From the NCBI RefSeq assembly GCF_003253485.1, contig NZ_QKTX01000003.1, forward strand, positions 1 through 64,000: a DNA stretch of 64,000 nt. Reading direction: 5' to 3'. This DNA comes from Algoriphagus aquaeductus (GTDB lineage: Bacteria; Bacteroidota; Bacteroidia; Cytophagales; Cyclobacteriaceae). The position numbers were made by a program, and so were the translations under genes. The notes under the pieces were generated by a model. It made no database searches and was not told the origin of the DNA. It worked only from the letters and a program-made list of their open reading frames with translations. Below are positions 44,549-52,991 of the stretch, piece by piece (positions within the stretch are counted from its first letter, which is position 1; the number at the start of each line of letters is the position of its first letter).

Positions 44549-45070
44549 ATGGAACTTGAAAAACTCTACTTTTTCACCGCCACCATAAAGGACTGGATCC
44601 CTCTTTTTGATAAAAGGGAATTCAAACAAATCATCCTGAATAGCCTAGCCTATTTGGTTTCGAAATCCTTAATCCGAGTCTATGCTTTTGTCATCATGCC
44701 AAATCATATACATGTCATTTGGGAAATGATGGGATTGAACGGAAAGGAATCCCCTCATGCCAGTTTTTTGAAGTTTACGGGACATGAATTTTTGAAAAAA
44801 TTGAGAAAAGAGAATTCTGAATTACTTAGAAGTTTTGCGGTGGAAGAGGTCAATAAATCTCATTCTTTTTGGCAAAGGGATTCACTTCCAGTGGAGTTGT
44901 TTAATCCGAATGTTATCTATCAAAAGCTTGATTACATCCACCATAATCCGTGTCGGGGGAAATGGATGTTGGTTGATAATCCTCTTGAATACCCGTTTTC
45001 TTCCTTTGAATTTTATGAGACAGGTAAAGATCGCTTTGGGTTTTTGACTCATATAGGGGAGAGGATTTAA
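44549..45070 (+). CDS. REP-associated tyrosine transposase (RAYT, Y1/IS200-like)
   Basis: 173 residues. Single-strand DNA nuclease of the HUH class: H53-I-H55 in VIMPNHIHVIWE, and a catalytic tyrosine candidate in IYQKLDYIHHNP (Y124 or Y129). SFWQRDSLPVEL and the end PFSSFEFYETG are typical of the Bacteroidota branch. RAYTs are single-copy housekept transposases that recognise and spread REP hairpins. Here the gene is bracketed by copies of one palindrome, GCCGTGAGTG...CACTCACGGC, in the arrangement expected for a RAYT and its own REPs. The frame is intact, so it may be active. Confidence 0.92.
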   Translation: MELEKLYFFTATIKDWIPLFDKREFKQIILNSLAYLVSKSLIRVYAFVIMPNHIHVIWEMMGLNGKESPHASFLKFTGHEFLKKLRKENSELLRSFAVEEVNKSHSFWQRDSLPVELFNPNVIYQKLDYIHHNPCRGKWMLVDNPLEYPFSSFEFYETGKDRFGFLTHIGERI

Positions 45071-45100
45071 AAGTTGGGTACTCAGTAAAAGTTATAAAAA

Positions 45101-45172
45101 GCCGTGAGTGGGGACACTCACGGCGGCAAAGTTAAGTACTCACGGTCGTAAATTTTGACACTCACGGCAGCA
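45101..45172. repeat. REP palindromes right of the RAYT transposase
   Basis: GCCGTGAGTG-GGGA-CACTCACGGC at 45101-45124, followed by GGCA exactly as at 44222, then partial units TACTCACGGTCG near 45137 and ACACTCACGGCAGCA near 45157. Same orientation and same trailing bases as the left-hand copy. Confidence 0.85.
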
Positions 45173-45224
45173 TAGCCTCAGTTGACCGATTCACTCTGCC
45201 AACTGAGACTGCATCACTGCTCTC

Positions 45225-46568
45225 TTAAATCCCGGTGTAATTAAAAGGCGTAATTGCTCGCAATTCGATTTTCAGTTCGGTGGAAATCGGTAGGTTTTCC
45301 ACAAATTCCGCGATGGATTCTTCGGTGATTTTGCTGTTGGTACGGGTCAGATCGCGTAGAGCTTCGTAAGGTTTGGGGAAGCCTTCTCTTCGCAGGATGG
45401 TCTGAATCGCTTCGGCGACCACGGCCCAGTTTTCCTCCAAATCCGCATCGATCGCTGCCTGATTCAGTTCCAGTTTGCCCAAGCCTTTTTGCAAAGACTC
45501 CAGAGAAATCAGCATATGGGCCAGCGGTACTCCAATGACCCGCAATACGGTGCTGTCCGTCAAGTCACGCTGCAATCTGGAAATGGGGAGTTTGGCTGCC
45601 AAATGCTCCAAAAGGGCATTGGCGATACCCAGGTTGCCTTCCGCATTTTCAAAATCAATCGGGTTTACCTTGTGAGGCATGGCAGAGGAACCTACCTCTC
45701 CCGCTTTGATTTTTTGCTTGAAATAGTTCATCGCCACATACTGCCACACGTCTTTGGACAGATCGAGCAAGATGGTGTTGATACGCTTCAGTCCGTCAAA
45801 GACAGCAGCCAGATTGTCGTAATGCTCGATTTGGGTAGTTGGGAACGAACGCTCCAGTCCGAGGTAATTTTCCACAAACGTGAAGGCAAACTCATTCCAC
45901 TCGAAGTCTGGGTAAGCGACAACGTGGGCGTTCATGTTGCCGGTGGCGCCGCCAAACTTGGCAGAATAAGGCACCTGTTCCAGGAGTTCGAGCTGCTTTC
46001 TTAACCTCACCACAAAGACATTGATCTCCTTACCCAGTCGGGTGGGAGAGGCGGGCTGCCCGTGGGTTTTGGCCAGCATGGGGATTTCAGACCATTGATC
46101 AGCGAGGTCAGCAAGCTTTTCGATCACTTCCTCCAAGGCAGGCAAGATTACTTCCTGAACTCCACGCTTGAGCATCAGAGGCGTAGCCGTATTGTTGATA
46201 TCTTGGGAGGTGAGGCCGAAATGGATGAATTCTTTATAGGGCTCCAAGCCTAGTTCATCGAATTTTTCTTTTAAAAAGTATTCCACGGCTTTCACGTCGT
46301 GATTGGTAGTGCGCTCGGTGGTTTTGATCCAGTTGGCATCTTCCATGGAAAAGTGCTTCACCCAATCCCGGAGCTGGGGGAAAAGTGCATGGTCAAAGTT
46401 AGCCAGCTGAGGCAAGGGCAATTGGCAGAGGGCGATAAAATATTCCACTTCCACATGTACCCGATACTTGATCAGGGCAAATTCTGAAAAAAAAGCACGT
46501 AGAGGGGCGGTTTTGCCGGCATAGCGTCCATCTACAGAGGAGACAGCGGTGAGGGCATTTAATTCCAT
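45225..46568 (-). CDS. purB: Adenylosuccinate lyase
   Basis: 447 residues, cytoplasmic homotetramer. Cleaves adenylosuccinate to AMP and SAICAR to AICAR, both releasing fumarate, in purine synthesis. Landmarks: TAVSSVDGRYAGKTAPLR at the start, ERTTNHDVKAVEYFL, FGLTSQDINNTATPLML, AKTHGQPASPTRLGKE, and the superfamily signature GSSAMPHKVNPIDFENAEGN near residue 293 carrying the flexible catalytic-serine loop. Length and order are those of the E. coli-type enzyme. The 3' end is partly duplicated at 44240-44326. Confidence 0.97.
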   Translation of the reverse strand: MELNALTAVSSVDGRYAGKTAPLRAFFSEFALIKYRVHVEVEYFIALCQLPLPQLANFDHALFPQLRDWVKHFSMEDANWIKTTERTTNHDVKAVEYFLKEKFDELGLEPYKEFIHFGLTSQDINNTATPLMLKRGVQEVILPALEEVIEKLADLADQWSEIPMLAKTHGQPASPTRLGKEINVFVVRLRKQLELLEQVPYSAKFGGATGNMNAHVVAYPDFEWNEFAFTFVENYLGLERSFPTTQIEHYDNLAAVFDGLKRINTILLDLSKDVWQYVAMNYFKQKIKAGEVGSSAMPHKVNPIDFENAEGNLGIANALLEHLAAKLPISRLQRDLTDSTVLRVIGVPLAHMLISLESLQKGLGKLELNQAAIDADLEENWAVVAEAIQTILRREGFPKPYEALRDLTRTNSKITEESIAEFVENLPISTELKIELRAITPFNYTGI

Positions 46569-46621
46569 ATCAGTTTGATTTGCTGCGCAAAAGATAAATT
46601 CAGTCTATAACTCGGAAGTCG

Positions 46622-46629
46622 CAAAGGTA
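46622..46629 (-). promoter_or_regulatory. Candidate -7 element for purB
   Basis: TACCTTTG on the minus strand matches TAnnTTTG, 54 bases before the purB start. No well-placed TTTG at -33 was found, so this is weak. Confidence 0.3.
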
Positions 46630-46754
46630 AGGGCTTGGTGCCAAAAACAGGACTTTGGCTCAATATTTATCCCAGCTGAGCAAACTTACTCTTCCTTTTC
46701 GGGGTTATTGACTGAAATTTCCTGAGTATATGGTCATTTTCCCGCTTCGGAGAT

Positions 46755-46762
46755 TAATTTTG
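46755..46762 (+). promoter_or_regulatory. Candidate -7 element for the ferredoxin reductase gene
   Basis: TAATTTTG matches TAnnTTTG and lies 23 bases before the ATG. The -33 region is poor. Confidence 0.4.
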
Positions 46763-46785
46763 CAGCCAATTCACCAAAAGATCAG

Positions 46786-47889
46786 ATGTTCAATTTCTTC
46801 AAGAAAAAGGAAAAAGAGGTCAAAGTAAATCCATTTTTACCGCTTAAAGTACGGGAAGTAGTCCGGGAAACTTCAGATACAGTCACACTCTATTTCGAAC
46901 AACCCGAGCCGTATCTGGAATACAAACCCGGTCAGTTTTTGACTTTGGTCATGGAGTTTGATGGAAAAGAGCAACGCAGATCCTATTCGCTTTGCACCTC
47001 TCCCTTTGTCGATCCTTTTCCGGGGATTTCCGTCAAGCGGGTTCCTGAAGGACTTTTTTCCAATTTCTTAAATGAAAAAGTTTTCCCGGGAAAGACCCTG
47101 AATGTGGTGAAGCCAATGGGGAACTTTACCACTGAGTTTCATTCCAAAAACCGCCGCCATTTCTTTCTGATTGCAGGAGGAAGCGGAATTACGCCCATTA
47201 TGGGGATTTTGAAATCTGTCTTGGTCAACGAACCTCAATCGATCATTTCCTTGATCTATTGTAGCCGTAACGAGGAGCAGATCATCTTCAACAAACAACT
47301 GGAGCTTCTTCAACTTGCCAATCCGGATCGATTGACTGTCATTCATAACCTAAGCCAGCCTTCTGAAAATTGGAAAGGGCTGAAAGGAAGACTTTCGCCG
47401 ATAGTTCTGAAAGAGCTCTTTGCAAAAGCAGAATATGAGCCGCGGTATGAGGAAATTTACTTTATGTGTGGGCCGGAAGGGATCATGGAGACTACCCAAC
47501 AAGTGCTGGATGAATTGGGAGTGGAAAGGGAGCGAATCCATCGCGAGAGTTTCTTTTCTGCGGCAGCCCACCAAGCGCATGAAGATGCCCTGAAAGGAAT
47601 AAACAATGGGATCTTAACCCGAGATGTGACCATCATTCTGGAAGGTGAGGAACATGTAGTAACTGTGCCACCAAGCAAAACAGTTCTGGAATCAGGATTG
47701 GCAGCAGGGCTCAATATGCCTTACAGTTGTCAAAGTGGGCTTTGCACCGCTTGCCGAGGCCGGGTGCTCAGCGGGCAGGTGAAAATGGATGAGGATGCAG
47801 GATTGAGTGAAAAGGAATTGGCAGCTGGATATGTGTTGTGCTGCGTGTCCAGACCCTTGACCGACGATATCAAAATCACCATCGAATAA
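46786..47889 (+). CDS. Ferredoxin reductase-like oxidoreductase with C-terminal 2Fe-2S domain (PaaE/Hmp-like)
   Basis: 367 residues, cytoplasmic. FAD domain about 14-115 (GQFLTLVMEFDGKEQRRSYSLC contains the RxYS flavin motif), NAD(P) domain about 120-250 (FFLIAGGSGITPIMGILKS, then FMCGPEGIMETTQQVLDELG), and a plant-type ferredoxin domain with C315, C320, C323 and C352/353 (PYSCQSGLCTACRG ... VLCC). Such proteins pass electrons from NAD(P)H to an oxygenase or to lipid desaturases. No phenylacetate genes are nearby, so the partner is unknown. Clear divergence from purB. Confidence 0.92.
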   Translation: MFNFFKKKEKEVKVNPFLPLKVREVVRETSDTVTLYFEQPEPYLEYKPGQFLTLVMEFDGKEQRRSYSLCTSPFVDPFPGISVKRVPEGLFSNFLNEKVFPGKTLNVVKPMGNFTTEFHSKNRRHFFLIAGGSGITPIMGILKSVLVNEPQSIISLIYCSRNEEQIIFNKQLELLQLANPDRLTVIHNLSQPSENWKGLKGRLSPIVLKELFAKAEYEPRYEEIYFMCGPEGIMETTQQVLDELGVERERIHRESFFSAAAHQAHEDALKGINNGILTRDVTIILEGEEHVVTVPPSKTVLESGLAAGLNMPYSCQSGLCTACRGRVLSGQVKMDEDAGLSEKELAAGYVLCCVSRPLTDDIKITIE

Positions 47890-47900
47890 TTCAATCCCAC

Positions 47901-48389
47901 TTGGAAACTCAGGAACTACGAAAAATTTACCATCGAACAGAACGCTTGACGCTGATCATTTTATTGATAGCCCTTCCGGCTTTTGGGATGGTTTACCTGT
48001 ATCACAATTCGGGTAGTATCTCCAAGGATCTCCCGCAGCTCTCAGGTTTCTTTAACGGATTTTTAATAACTTTTTCGGTAACCTTATTGGTAGGGCAGTA
48101 TTGGGCTTTTCATGTCAATCTTAAAAAGTCCTTTGCTCAGACCGAATTGCTTGAAAAAGTGAAAATCTATACCAAAGCCACTTCCCAGCGGTTTTTGTTT
48201 CTGTTTTTGGTGTCTATTTGTAGTACAATCGGATTACTTTTCAGTGGTAATCCCCTTTTCATTATCATTTTTGCCTTGACCTTGGTGTTTTTCTCACTGG
48301 CCAAGCCCAGTCCTGACCGGATGACACGACTGATGAAGTTGAAAAAAGAAGACCGGGAAATTCTGAGAGAAATTGCCCGGCCTCAATAA
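47901..48389 (+). CDS. Four-helix membrane protein of unknown function
   Basis: 162 residues if translation begins at TTG 47901 (giving METQELRKIYHRTERLTL), 11 bases after the reductase stop. An in-frame ATG at 47838 would overlap the reductase by 52 bases and add an unlikely basic leader. Four hydrophobic helices: LTLIILLIALPAFGMVYLY, GFFNGFLITFSVTLLVGQYW, RFLFLFLVSICSTIGLLFSG, and PLFIIIFALTLVFFSLA. The cytoplasmic tail is basic (MTRLMKLKKEDREILRE). No family recognised. Probably cotranscribed with the reductase. Confidence 0.65.
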   Translation: METQELRKIYHRTERLTLIILLIALPAFGMVYLYHNSGSISKDLPQLSGFFNGFLITFSVTLLVGQYWAFHVNLKKSFAQTELLEKVKIYTKATSQRFLFLFLVSICSTIGLLFSGNPLFIIIFALTLVFFSLAKPSPDRMTRLMKLKKEDREILREIARPQ

Positions 48390-48428
48390 GTAGTTGAAAT
48401 TGGGGATTTGAGGTTTGAAATTCTAAAT

Positions 48429-48585
48429 CTGATTATACGCTATTCTGCCCGTAGACAAATATTCCTTTGATTTTGGGCTGGGAGACCGTAGACGGAAGAC
48501 CGAAGAAATCCAAGAATTTTCATTTACTAGTTCATTTGAATTTCTAGCTAGGCTGCTGGCAAAGTTCCGTATATCGAAAATCTAA
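48429..48585 (+). repeat. Dispersed intergenic repeat, copy B
   Basis: Begins CTGATTATACGCTATTCTGCC, identical over 21 bases with the copy at 59263. It continues GATTTTGGGCTGGGAGACCG and GGAAGACCGAAGA, and ends near GCTGGCAAAGTTCCGTATAT. The two ends form an imperfect inverted repeat (TATACG...TGCC against GGCA...CGTATA), like a miniature mobile element. No coding capacity. Confidence 0.75.
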
Positions 48586-48610
48586 ATCTCAAACTTCAAA
48601 TCTCCAACCT

Positions 48611-49537
48611 TTAATTCTGTATGGTGATATTTCCTGAGCTGATATTTCCACGGATGGTAGCCGCGGCACCATTGGACAATTCCAGCGTTTTTCCGGTGGA
48701 AACAGTCCCAACTTTAAGGTTACCTGAAGATGCTTTTAGCGAATAGTTGAAGCTTTTGAGGTCACTTGTTGTCTGAATGTTGAAGTTGCCGGAGGTTCCG
48801 TTGAACTGGGTCTGATCACTCAGTCCCGCCATGGTGGCCCGGATATTTCCGGAAGTAAACTGTAGCTTTCCCAGAGAGCCAATATTGTTCAGTTTGGCAT
48901 TTCCGGAGGTCAGGGAGACGGACAACAATCCTTTCACACCGTCTGCGTCCAATGATCCGCTGGTGGATTGGTAGGTCACATTTCCTTCTACCTGATTGAT
49001 GGAAGCATTTCCGGAAGTGACTTTTGCCTGAACATCTCCTTTTACTCCATTTACCTGCAGATTGCCTGAGCTGGCACCGATTTGCAAATCTCCTGAGATA
49101 TTGGAAGCGGATACTTTTCCCGAACTTACCTGAAGGGAGGTTTCAGGGGCGCTTACCCGATCTACAGAAAGGCTTCCTGAACTGTTTCTGAATTTCACAT
49201 TCATAGTCTCAGGACCTGTGATTTTGATGAAGCCTTTATTCCGGCTGTTCCAGGAATAGTTGCTCTGCTTGCGTTCAAGGCTGATTTTGAGTACATCTCC
49301 GACCGTTACAAAGATGATGTCCTGATCGTTGTCATTGGAGGCCAAGTAGGCTGTGACATCCACAGTGCTTGAACTTCCTCCTTGATAACTTACATCCAGC
49401 CACCCGCCGTTTACCTCGATGGTCTTGATGTTGGGGTAGGATTTTTGGGTGTCCACCAAGACATTTTGAGCTAGTGCATTATGGCCTCCTACTAGCAGGA
49501 GACAAACGCAAATGAAGACTGAGAATGATTTTTTCAT
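48611..49537 (-). CDS. Secreted beta-strand-repeat protein (DUF4097/GIN-domain type)
   Basis: 308 residues with a signal peptide (VFICVCLLLVGGHNALAQ). After about residue 95 it consists of many short repeats built on the unit SSGNLxVxxVxGDV (for example SSGNLQVNGVKGDVQ, TSGNASINQVEGNV, TSGSLDADGVKGLL), forming a right-handed beta-helix-like stack as in putative auto-transporter/adhesin head GIN domains. Last gene of the operon that starts with the ECF sigma factor at 52851. Probably a cell-envelope protein; function unknown. Confidence 0.82.
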   Translation of the reverse strand: MKKSFSVFICVCLLLVGGHNALAQNVLVDTQKSYPNIKTIEVNGGWLDVSYQGGSSSTVDVTAYLASNDNDQDIIFVTVGDVLKISLERKQSNYSWNSRNKGFIKITGPETMNVKFRNSSGSLSVDRVSAPETSLQVSSGKVSASNISGDLQIGASSGNLQVNGVKGDVQAKVTSGNASINQVEGNVTYQSTSGSLDADGVKGLLSVSLTSGNAKLNNIGSLGKLQFTSGNIRATMAGLSDQTQFNGTSGNFNIQTTSDLKSFNYSLKASSGNLKVGTVSTGKTLELSNGAAATIRGNISSGNITIQN

Positions 49538-49552
49538 AGATTTTTGGGAGGT

Positions 49553-50353
49553 TTATTTGAATGAAATACCAAAGCTGATGGCTTGAACTTCAGGGCCTTT
49601 GTCTGCCATAAAGAAATTGTTGAGATCGTAATCGAGGAATACATTGACATCTCCTACACCGATCTCTGTTCGCAACCCATAGCGCACATTGGATGCGAAC
49701 ATATTTACTTTATCGAATTGTTTTCGGGAATTGCCGTTGTCATCCTCATATACAAACTTTCCTCGGCCTCCGAGTCTCAATCCCGCATAGCCACCAAATC
49801 CAATGCGCAACTTTTGGTTGTTGCTCAGCAGGGTGGGCACAAAAGTTAGGTTGGCATAGGAAGCGGAGATTTTGCTTTTGGTACCTTCTCCTTCGGTAAA
49901 TTCTTCCCAAATTATTCCGTTCGGCGTTCTTGCCGCGATCAGATTTCGATCTTCCAATTTGTAGTTGAACCAGTTGACTCCCAGGGAAGTGTTGAGGTGA
50001 AAGTTTTTGGAAGCCTTATATCGGCCTAAATATTTCACTTCAACATTCCAGGATCCCCAAGGCTTGACGGCAGGCGTTTGGTCGCTGGGATTCCAAAGGT
50101 TAATACCCAAATCAGTGGCGATATCTCCGGAGTATTTGGACGATTTTTTGATCGTGCCATTCGTATCATTCCAGTTTTTTTCCTCAATATCTGCTTCCCA
50201 GGATTTAGTGCCATCACTGAATTTTTGATAAGTCCAGTCTTCTCCCAGAAAGTGAAAAGTTTTAGACTTCACAACGGTTTTGCTTTCTTGAGAAAAACCC
50301 AAAATGGGTAAACTCATGGCCAGGACGAGAAGAATAGGGTAGGCTTTTTTCAT
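49553..50353 (-). CDS. Outer-membrane beta-barrel protein of unknown function (paralogue of next gene)
   Basis: 266 residues with a signal peptide (ILLVLAMSLPILGFSQ). The C-terminal ~170 residues closely parallel those of the protein at 50407-51453: WGSWNVEVKYLGRYKASKNF against WGSWNVGMNWMASQKISNGF, then WFNYKLEDRNL/WYNFKLENRDF, GTKSKISASYANL/GMKSKISASYLTA, GYAGLRLGGRGKFVYEDD/GPYVGYRLGGRSKFVYEE and RYGLRTEIGVGDVNVFLDYDLNNFF. Alternating strands and a final aromatic residue indicate an outer-membrane barrel. Its N-terminal domain is shorter than that of its neighbour. Confidence 0.8.
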   Translation of the reverse strand: MKKAYPILLVLAMSLPILGFSQESKTVVKSKTFHFLGEDWTYQKFSDGTKSWEADIEEKNWNDTNGTIKKSSKYSGDIATDLGINLWNPSDQTPAVKPWGSWNVEVKYLGRYKASKNFHLNTSLGVNWFNYKLEDRNLIAARTPNGIIWEEFTEGEGTKSKISASYANLTFVPTLLSNNQKLRIGFGGYAGLRLGGRGKFVYEDDNGNSRKQFDKVNMFASNVRYGLRTEIGVGDVNVFLDYDLNNFFMADKGPEVQAISFGISFK

Positions 50354-50406
50354 AAAATAGTTGGTTTAAAGAAGTAGAAGTGAGGGGAGGTTTGGCTCCC
50401 CGTTTT

Positions 50407-51453
50407 TTAGAAAATTACACCAAAAGAAATCGGGGTTACAGCAGGACCTTTGCCTTCTTGGAAGAGGTTGTTGAGGTCGTAAGTAGTGTAGAATTTCACC
50501 CGGCCGATGCCCAGTTCGCCACGTACACCGTATCGGAGATTTTCCAGATAAAGTCCGGTCGCTTCTTTGTCTTTGCGGCGTCCTGAACCTCCGATCTCTT
50601 CATAGACAAATTTGGATCTGCCACCCAGACGATATCCCACATAAGGACCTGCAGCCAGCTGAAGTCCTCTTTTGCCGTCACCGTCCATCTTTCCAAAGTC
50701 CAATTTAAAAAGTGTCATGGCAGTCAGGTAAGAAGCGGAGATTTTGCTTTTCATGCCGTCTACATCATTCCGCTCCAGGAATTCAATGGACCCGTTTCCT
50801 CGGACTGCCTGAAAGTCCCGGTTTTCCAACTTGAAGTTGTACCATTGGAAACCCAGCCCAAAATCCCAATAAAAGCCGTTGCTGATCTTCTGTGAGGCCA
50901 TCCAGTTCATGCCCACATTCCAGCTGCCCCAACCTTTGACGGAGTAGGGATTGTCGGAAGTCGGGAATTTTCCATCTTCCAGCAGATTGTTGATCCCCAG
51001 GTCAAAGTTGAAATAGGTGCGGAAAGGCTTGTCATGCTTGGGTTTGCCTCCACCGGTTTCCACCTTGACTTTGGTATTTGCTCCGGATTCATCTACATAG
51101 ACACGCATCCCACCTACACGGACTTCGGTTTCGGCTCCGTCTTCTCGTACTTTGACCACTTCTTTGACCGATCCGTCTCTTTTTCGGATCTCGACGATGG
51201 TCAACTCACCGGTCTCTTTGTTTTCGACCAGATCGAGTTCGCTGATGATCTGATTGATGTTCATCAGTTTGAGTTTTTCGAAATCTTCTTTAGAATCAAC
51301 GATGATGACGACTTTGCCTGATTTTCCGAACTCGACTACAACACTGTCTTTTTGGATCGCGTGCTCGTTTAGTTTGGAAAATGGATTTTCGGAATTGGCA
51401 AAGGCCACTTGAACCAAAGCCATCAGGCAAAATAAAAGCAGGTACTTTTTCAT
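50407..51453 (-). CDS. Outer-membrane beta-barrel protein with N-terminal periplasmic domain
   Basis: 348 residues with a signal peptide (LLLFCLMALVQVAFA). Residues about 35-150 are a soluble charged beta-rich domain (KVVIIVDSKEDFEKLKLMN, RKRDGSVKEVVKV), which the paralogue at 49553 lacks. Residues about 160-348 form a barrel homologous to that paralogue and end in PISFGVIF, a usable outer-membrane targeting end. It lies 53 bases upstream of the shorter paralogue in the sigma-factor operon. The pair probably arose by tandem duplication. Confidence 0.8.
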   Translation of the reverse strand: MKKYLLLFCLMALVQVAFANSENPFSKLNEHAIQKDSVVVEFGKSGKVVIIVDSKEDFEKLKLMNINQIISELDLVENKETGELTIVEIRKRDGSVKEVVKVREDGAETEVRVGGMRVYVDESGANTKVKVETGGGKPKHDKPFRTYFNFDLGINNLLEDGKFPTSDNPYSVKGWGSWNVGMNWMASQKISNGFYWDFGLGFQWYNFKLENRDFQAVRGNGSIEFLERNDVDGMKSKISASYLTAMTLFKLDFGKMDGDGKRGLQLAAGPYVGYRLGGRSKFVYEEIGGSGRRKDKEATGLYLENLRYGVRGELGIGRVKFYTTYDLNNLFQEGKGPAVTPISFGVIF

Positions 51454-51494
51454 TTTTTCAGATTTTAAAAGGTGGTAGTTGGTTTAGTTTTTTG

Positions 51495-52289
51495 TTATTC
51501 GTCAGCTTGCTTTCTGGAGGTAAGCGAAGCGAACAGATTGTTTTTTTTGTCTTGAAGTTCTGCAAAACCCTCATCTACTTTTCCGAGGAGGCCTTCCACT
51601 TTGCTCACCGTCTTACCCACTTCCGTGATCAGGTTTTTCTCCGGTTCGACTCCCTTTTTCAATCCATCCGAATAAATGTTGATTCGGTAAAGGGGAGCCT
51701 CTTCTTCAGATGCTTTAGCCTCTGCTACTGCTTGCTGAATAGTGTTTGGTTGGATTTCAGGTAATTTTACTTCGTTGATTTCCAATCCAATTTGTGGAGT
51801 TCCGATTTGGATTTCTTTTTGTGGAATTTCTGCTTCAGCGATCAGGTTTTGAGGTTTTTGTTCTGTGGAAGAATTCGGAAGGGATTTGATATGCTGTTTT
51901 GGAGTGGATTGGGTTTGATTTGATTTCGCAGGTGTCGCTGTCGTTTTCGTGATTTGAGGTTCGACAGCAGGCAATTCTGGAAGGATTTCCGGATTTGCTT
52001 CAGCATTTTCCACTGATTGAGTTTCGGTGGGGACTTCTTTGGTTGCTGATCCATCTTCTGCCAGCAGCTGATCGGGTTCTAGTTCCCCGGTGTTTTTCCA
52101 GAAGAACCAACCGGCTACCAGCAGTACAGAAGCCGAAGCTGCGACTGCCCACCAAATTCCCCGATTGGAGGATCGGGAGGAAGGAAGCTGAGATTCCAGG
52201 CGTTCCCAAGCGAGCATGCTGGGCTTTTCTTGATGACCTTCCAGCTTTTCTCTGAAAAACCGGTCGAGTTGTTCGTTTTGCTTAGCCAT
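51495..52289 (-). CDS. Single-pass membrane protein, probable anti-sigma factor
   Basis: 264 residues from the ATG at 52289, which overlaps the sigma-factor stop by eight bases; an in-frame ATG at 52430 would lie deep inside the sigma gene. The N-terminal cytoplasmic part (QLDRFFREKLEGHQEKPSML, AWERLESQL) resembles Bacteroidota anti-sigma factors. One membrane helix follows (GIWWAVAASASVLLVAGWFFW, about 42-62), then a long periplasmic part rich in T, P, E and Q, with low complexity, ending DKKNNLFASLTSRKQ. Coupled with the sigma gene, it most likely holds that sigma factor at the membrane. Confidence 0.75.
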   Translation of the reverse strand: MAKQNEQLDRFFREKLEGHQEKPSMLAWERLESQLPSSRSSNRGIWWAVAASASVLLVAGWFFWKNTGELEPDQLLAEDGSATKEVPTETQSVENAEANPEILPELPAVEPQITKTTATPAKSNQTQSTPKQHIKSLPNSSTEQKPQNLIAEAEIPQKEIQIGTPQIGLEINEVKLPEIQPNTIQQAVAEAKASEEEAPLYRINIYSDGLKKGVEPEKNLITEVGKTVSKVEGLLGKVDEGFAELQDKKNNLFASLTSRKQADE

Positions 52290-52851
52290 GGTTTGTCTTG
52301 GTTTTGGGTTGCAGACTGGCGATTTTTTCTTTGAGCGCGGTTCGGGCGCGATTGAGCTGAGATTTGGAGGTGCTTTCGGTGATACCCAGGAGATCGGCGA
52401 TTTCCTGGTGGGAATATCCTTCGATCGCATAGAGGTTGAACACCGTCCGGTAACCTACCGGGAGGCTTTTGACCAGATCCATCAGTTCGGCTGCCTCGAG
52501 GTGAGTCAGTTCGTACTGATGATCTTGGTAATCGGCCTCAAACTCCAAGTTGACTTCCATCATCAGATGACGGTTGCTTCTCAGTTTCATGAGCGCCTGC
52601 GTGACGACGATTCGCTTCATCCAGCCTTCAAAACTCCCTTTGGACTGGTATTGGGGGAGTTTGTCGAATATTTTCATGAAGCTTTCGATCATCACGTCCT
52701 CGGCATGTTCGCGATCTTTGAGGTATCGCATACAGATGGCCAGAAATTTCCCAGAATAGGATTCGTACAAGTGGCGCTGTGCTGCGCGGTCGCCGCGTAG
52801 GCAACCCTTGAGGAGTCCGTCTTCAGTAGAAAAGTTGGTTCTGTTAAACAT
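52282..52851 (-). CDS. ECF RNA polymerase sigma factor
   Basis: 189 residues, complete. Region 2: LYESYSGKFLAICMRYLKDRE, HAEDVMIESFMKIFDKLPQY and GSFEGWMKRIVVTQALMKLR. Region 4: LPVGYRTVFNLYAIEGYSHQ, then EIADLLGITESTSKSQLNRARTALK helix-turn-helix. It heads a minus-strand operon (sigma, probable anti-sigma, two barrels, GIN protein) and probably activates that operon itself. Unlike the sigma gene at the left edge, it retains region 4. Confidence 0.95.
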   Translation of the reverse strand: MFNRTNFSTEDGLLKGCLRGDRAAQRHLYESYSGKFLAICMRYLKDREHAEDVMIESFMKIFDKLPQYQSKGSFEGWMKRIVVTQALMKLRSNRHLMMEVNLEFEADYQDHQYELTHLEAAELMDLVKSLPVGYRTVFNLYAIEGYSHQEIADLLGITESTSKSQLNRARTALKEKIASLQPKTKTNHG

Positions 52852-52991
52852 TCCGGTTGGCTTTCAAATGGGTAGATGCAAGCCCCGAAAAAAGGGTTGC
52901 GCTGGAAATTAAAAAAAGTTAAATCTTTTTTTGAAAGTGTTCTAAATCGACTGTAAATCAGATGGTTTGGAAATAAAAAAAAATCAGGCGC

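Noticed and set aside
44202..45172. Possible CRISPR array around the transposase
   Set aside because: Repeats are palindromic, irregularly spaced and flank a RAYT gene; there are no equal-length spacers and no cas genes.
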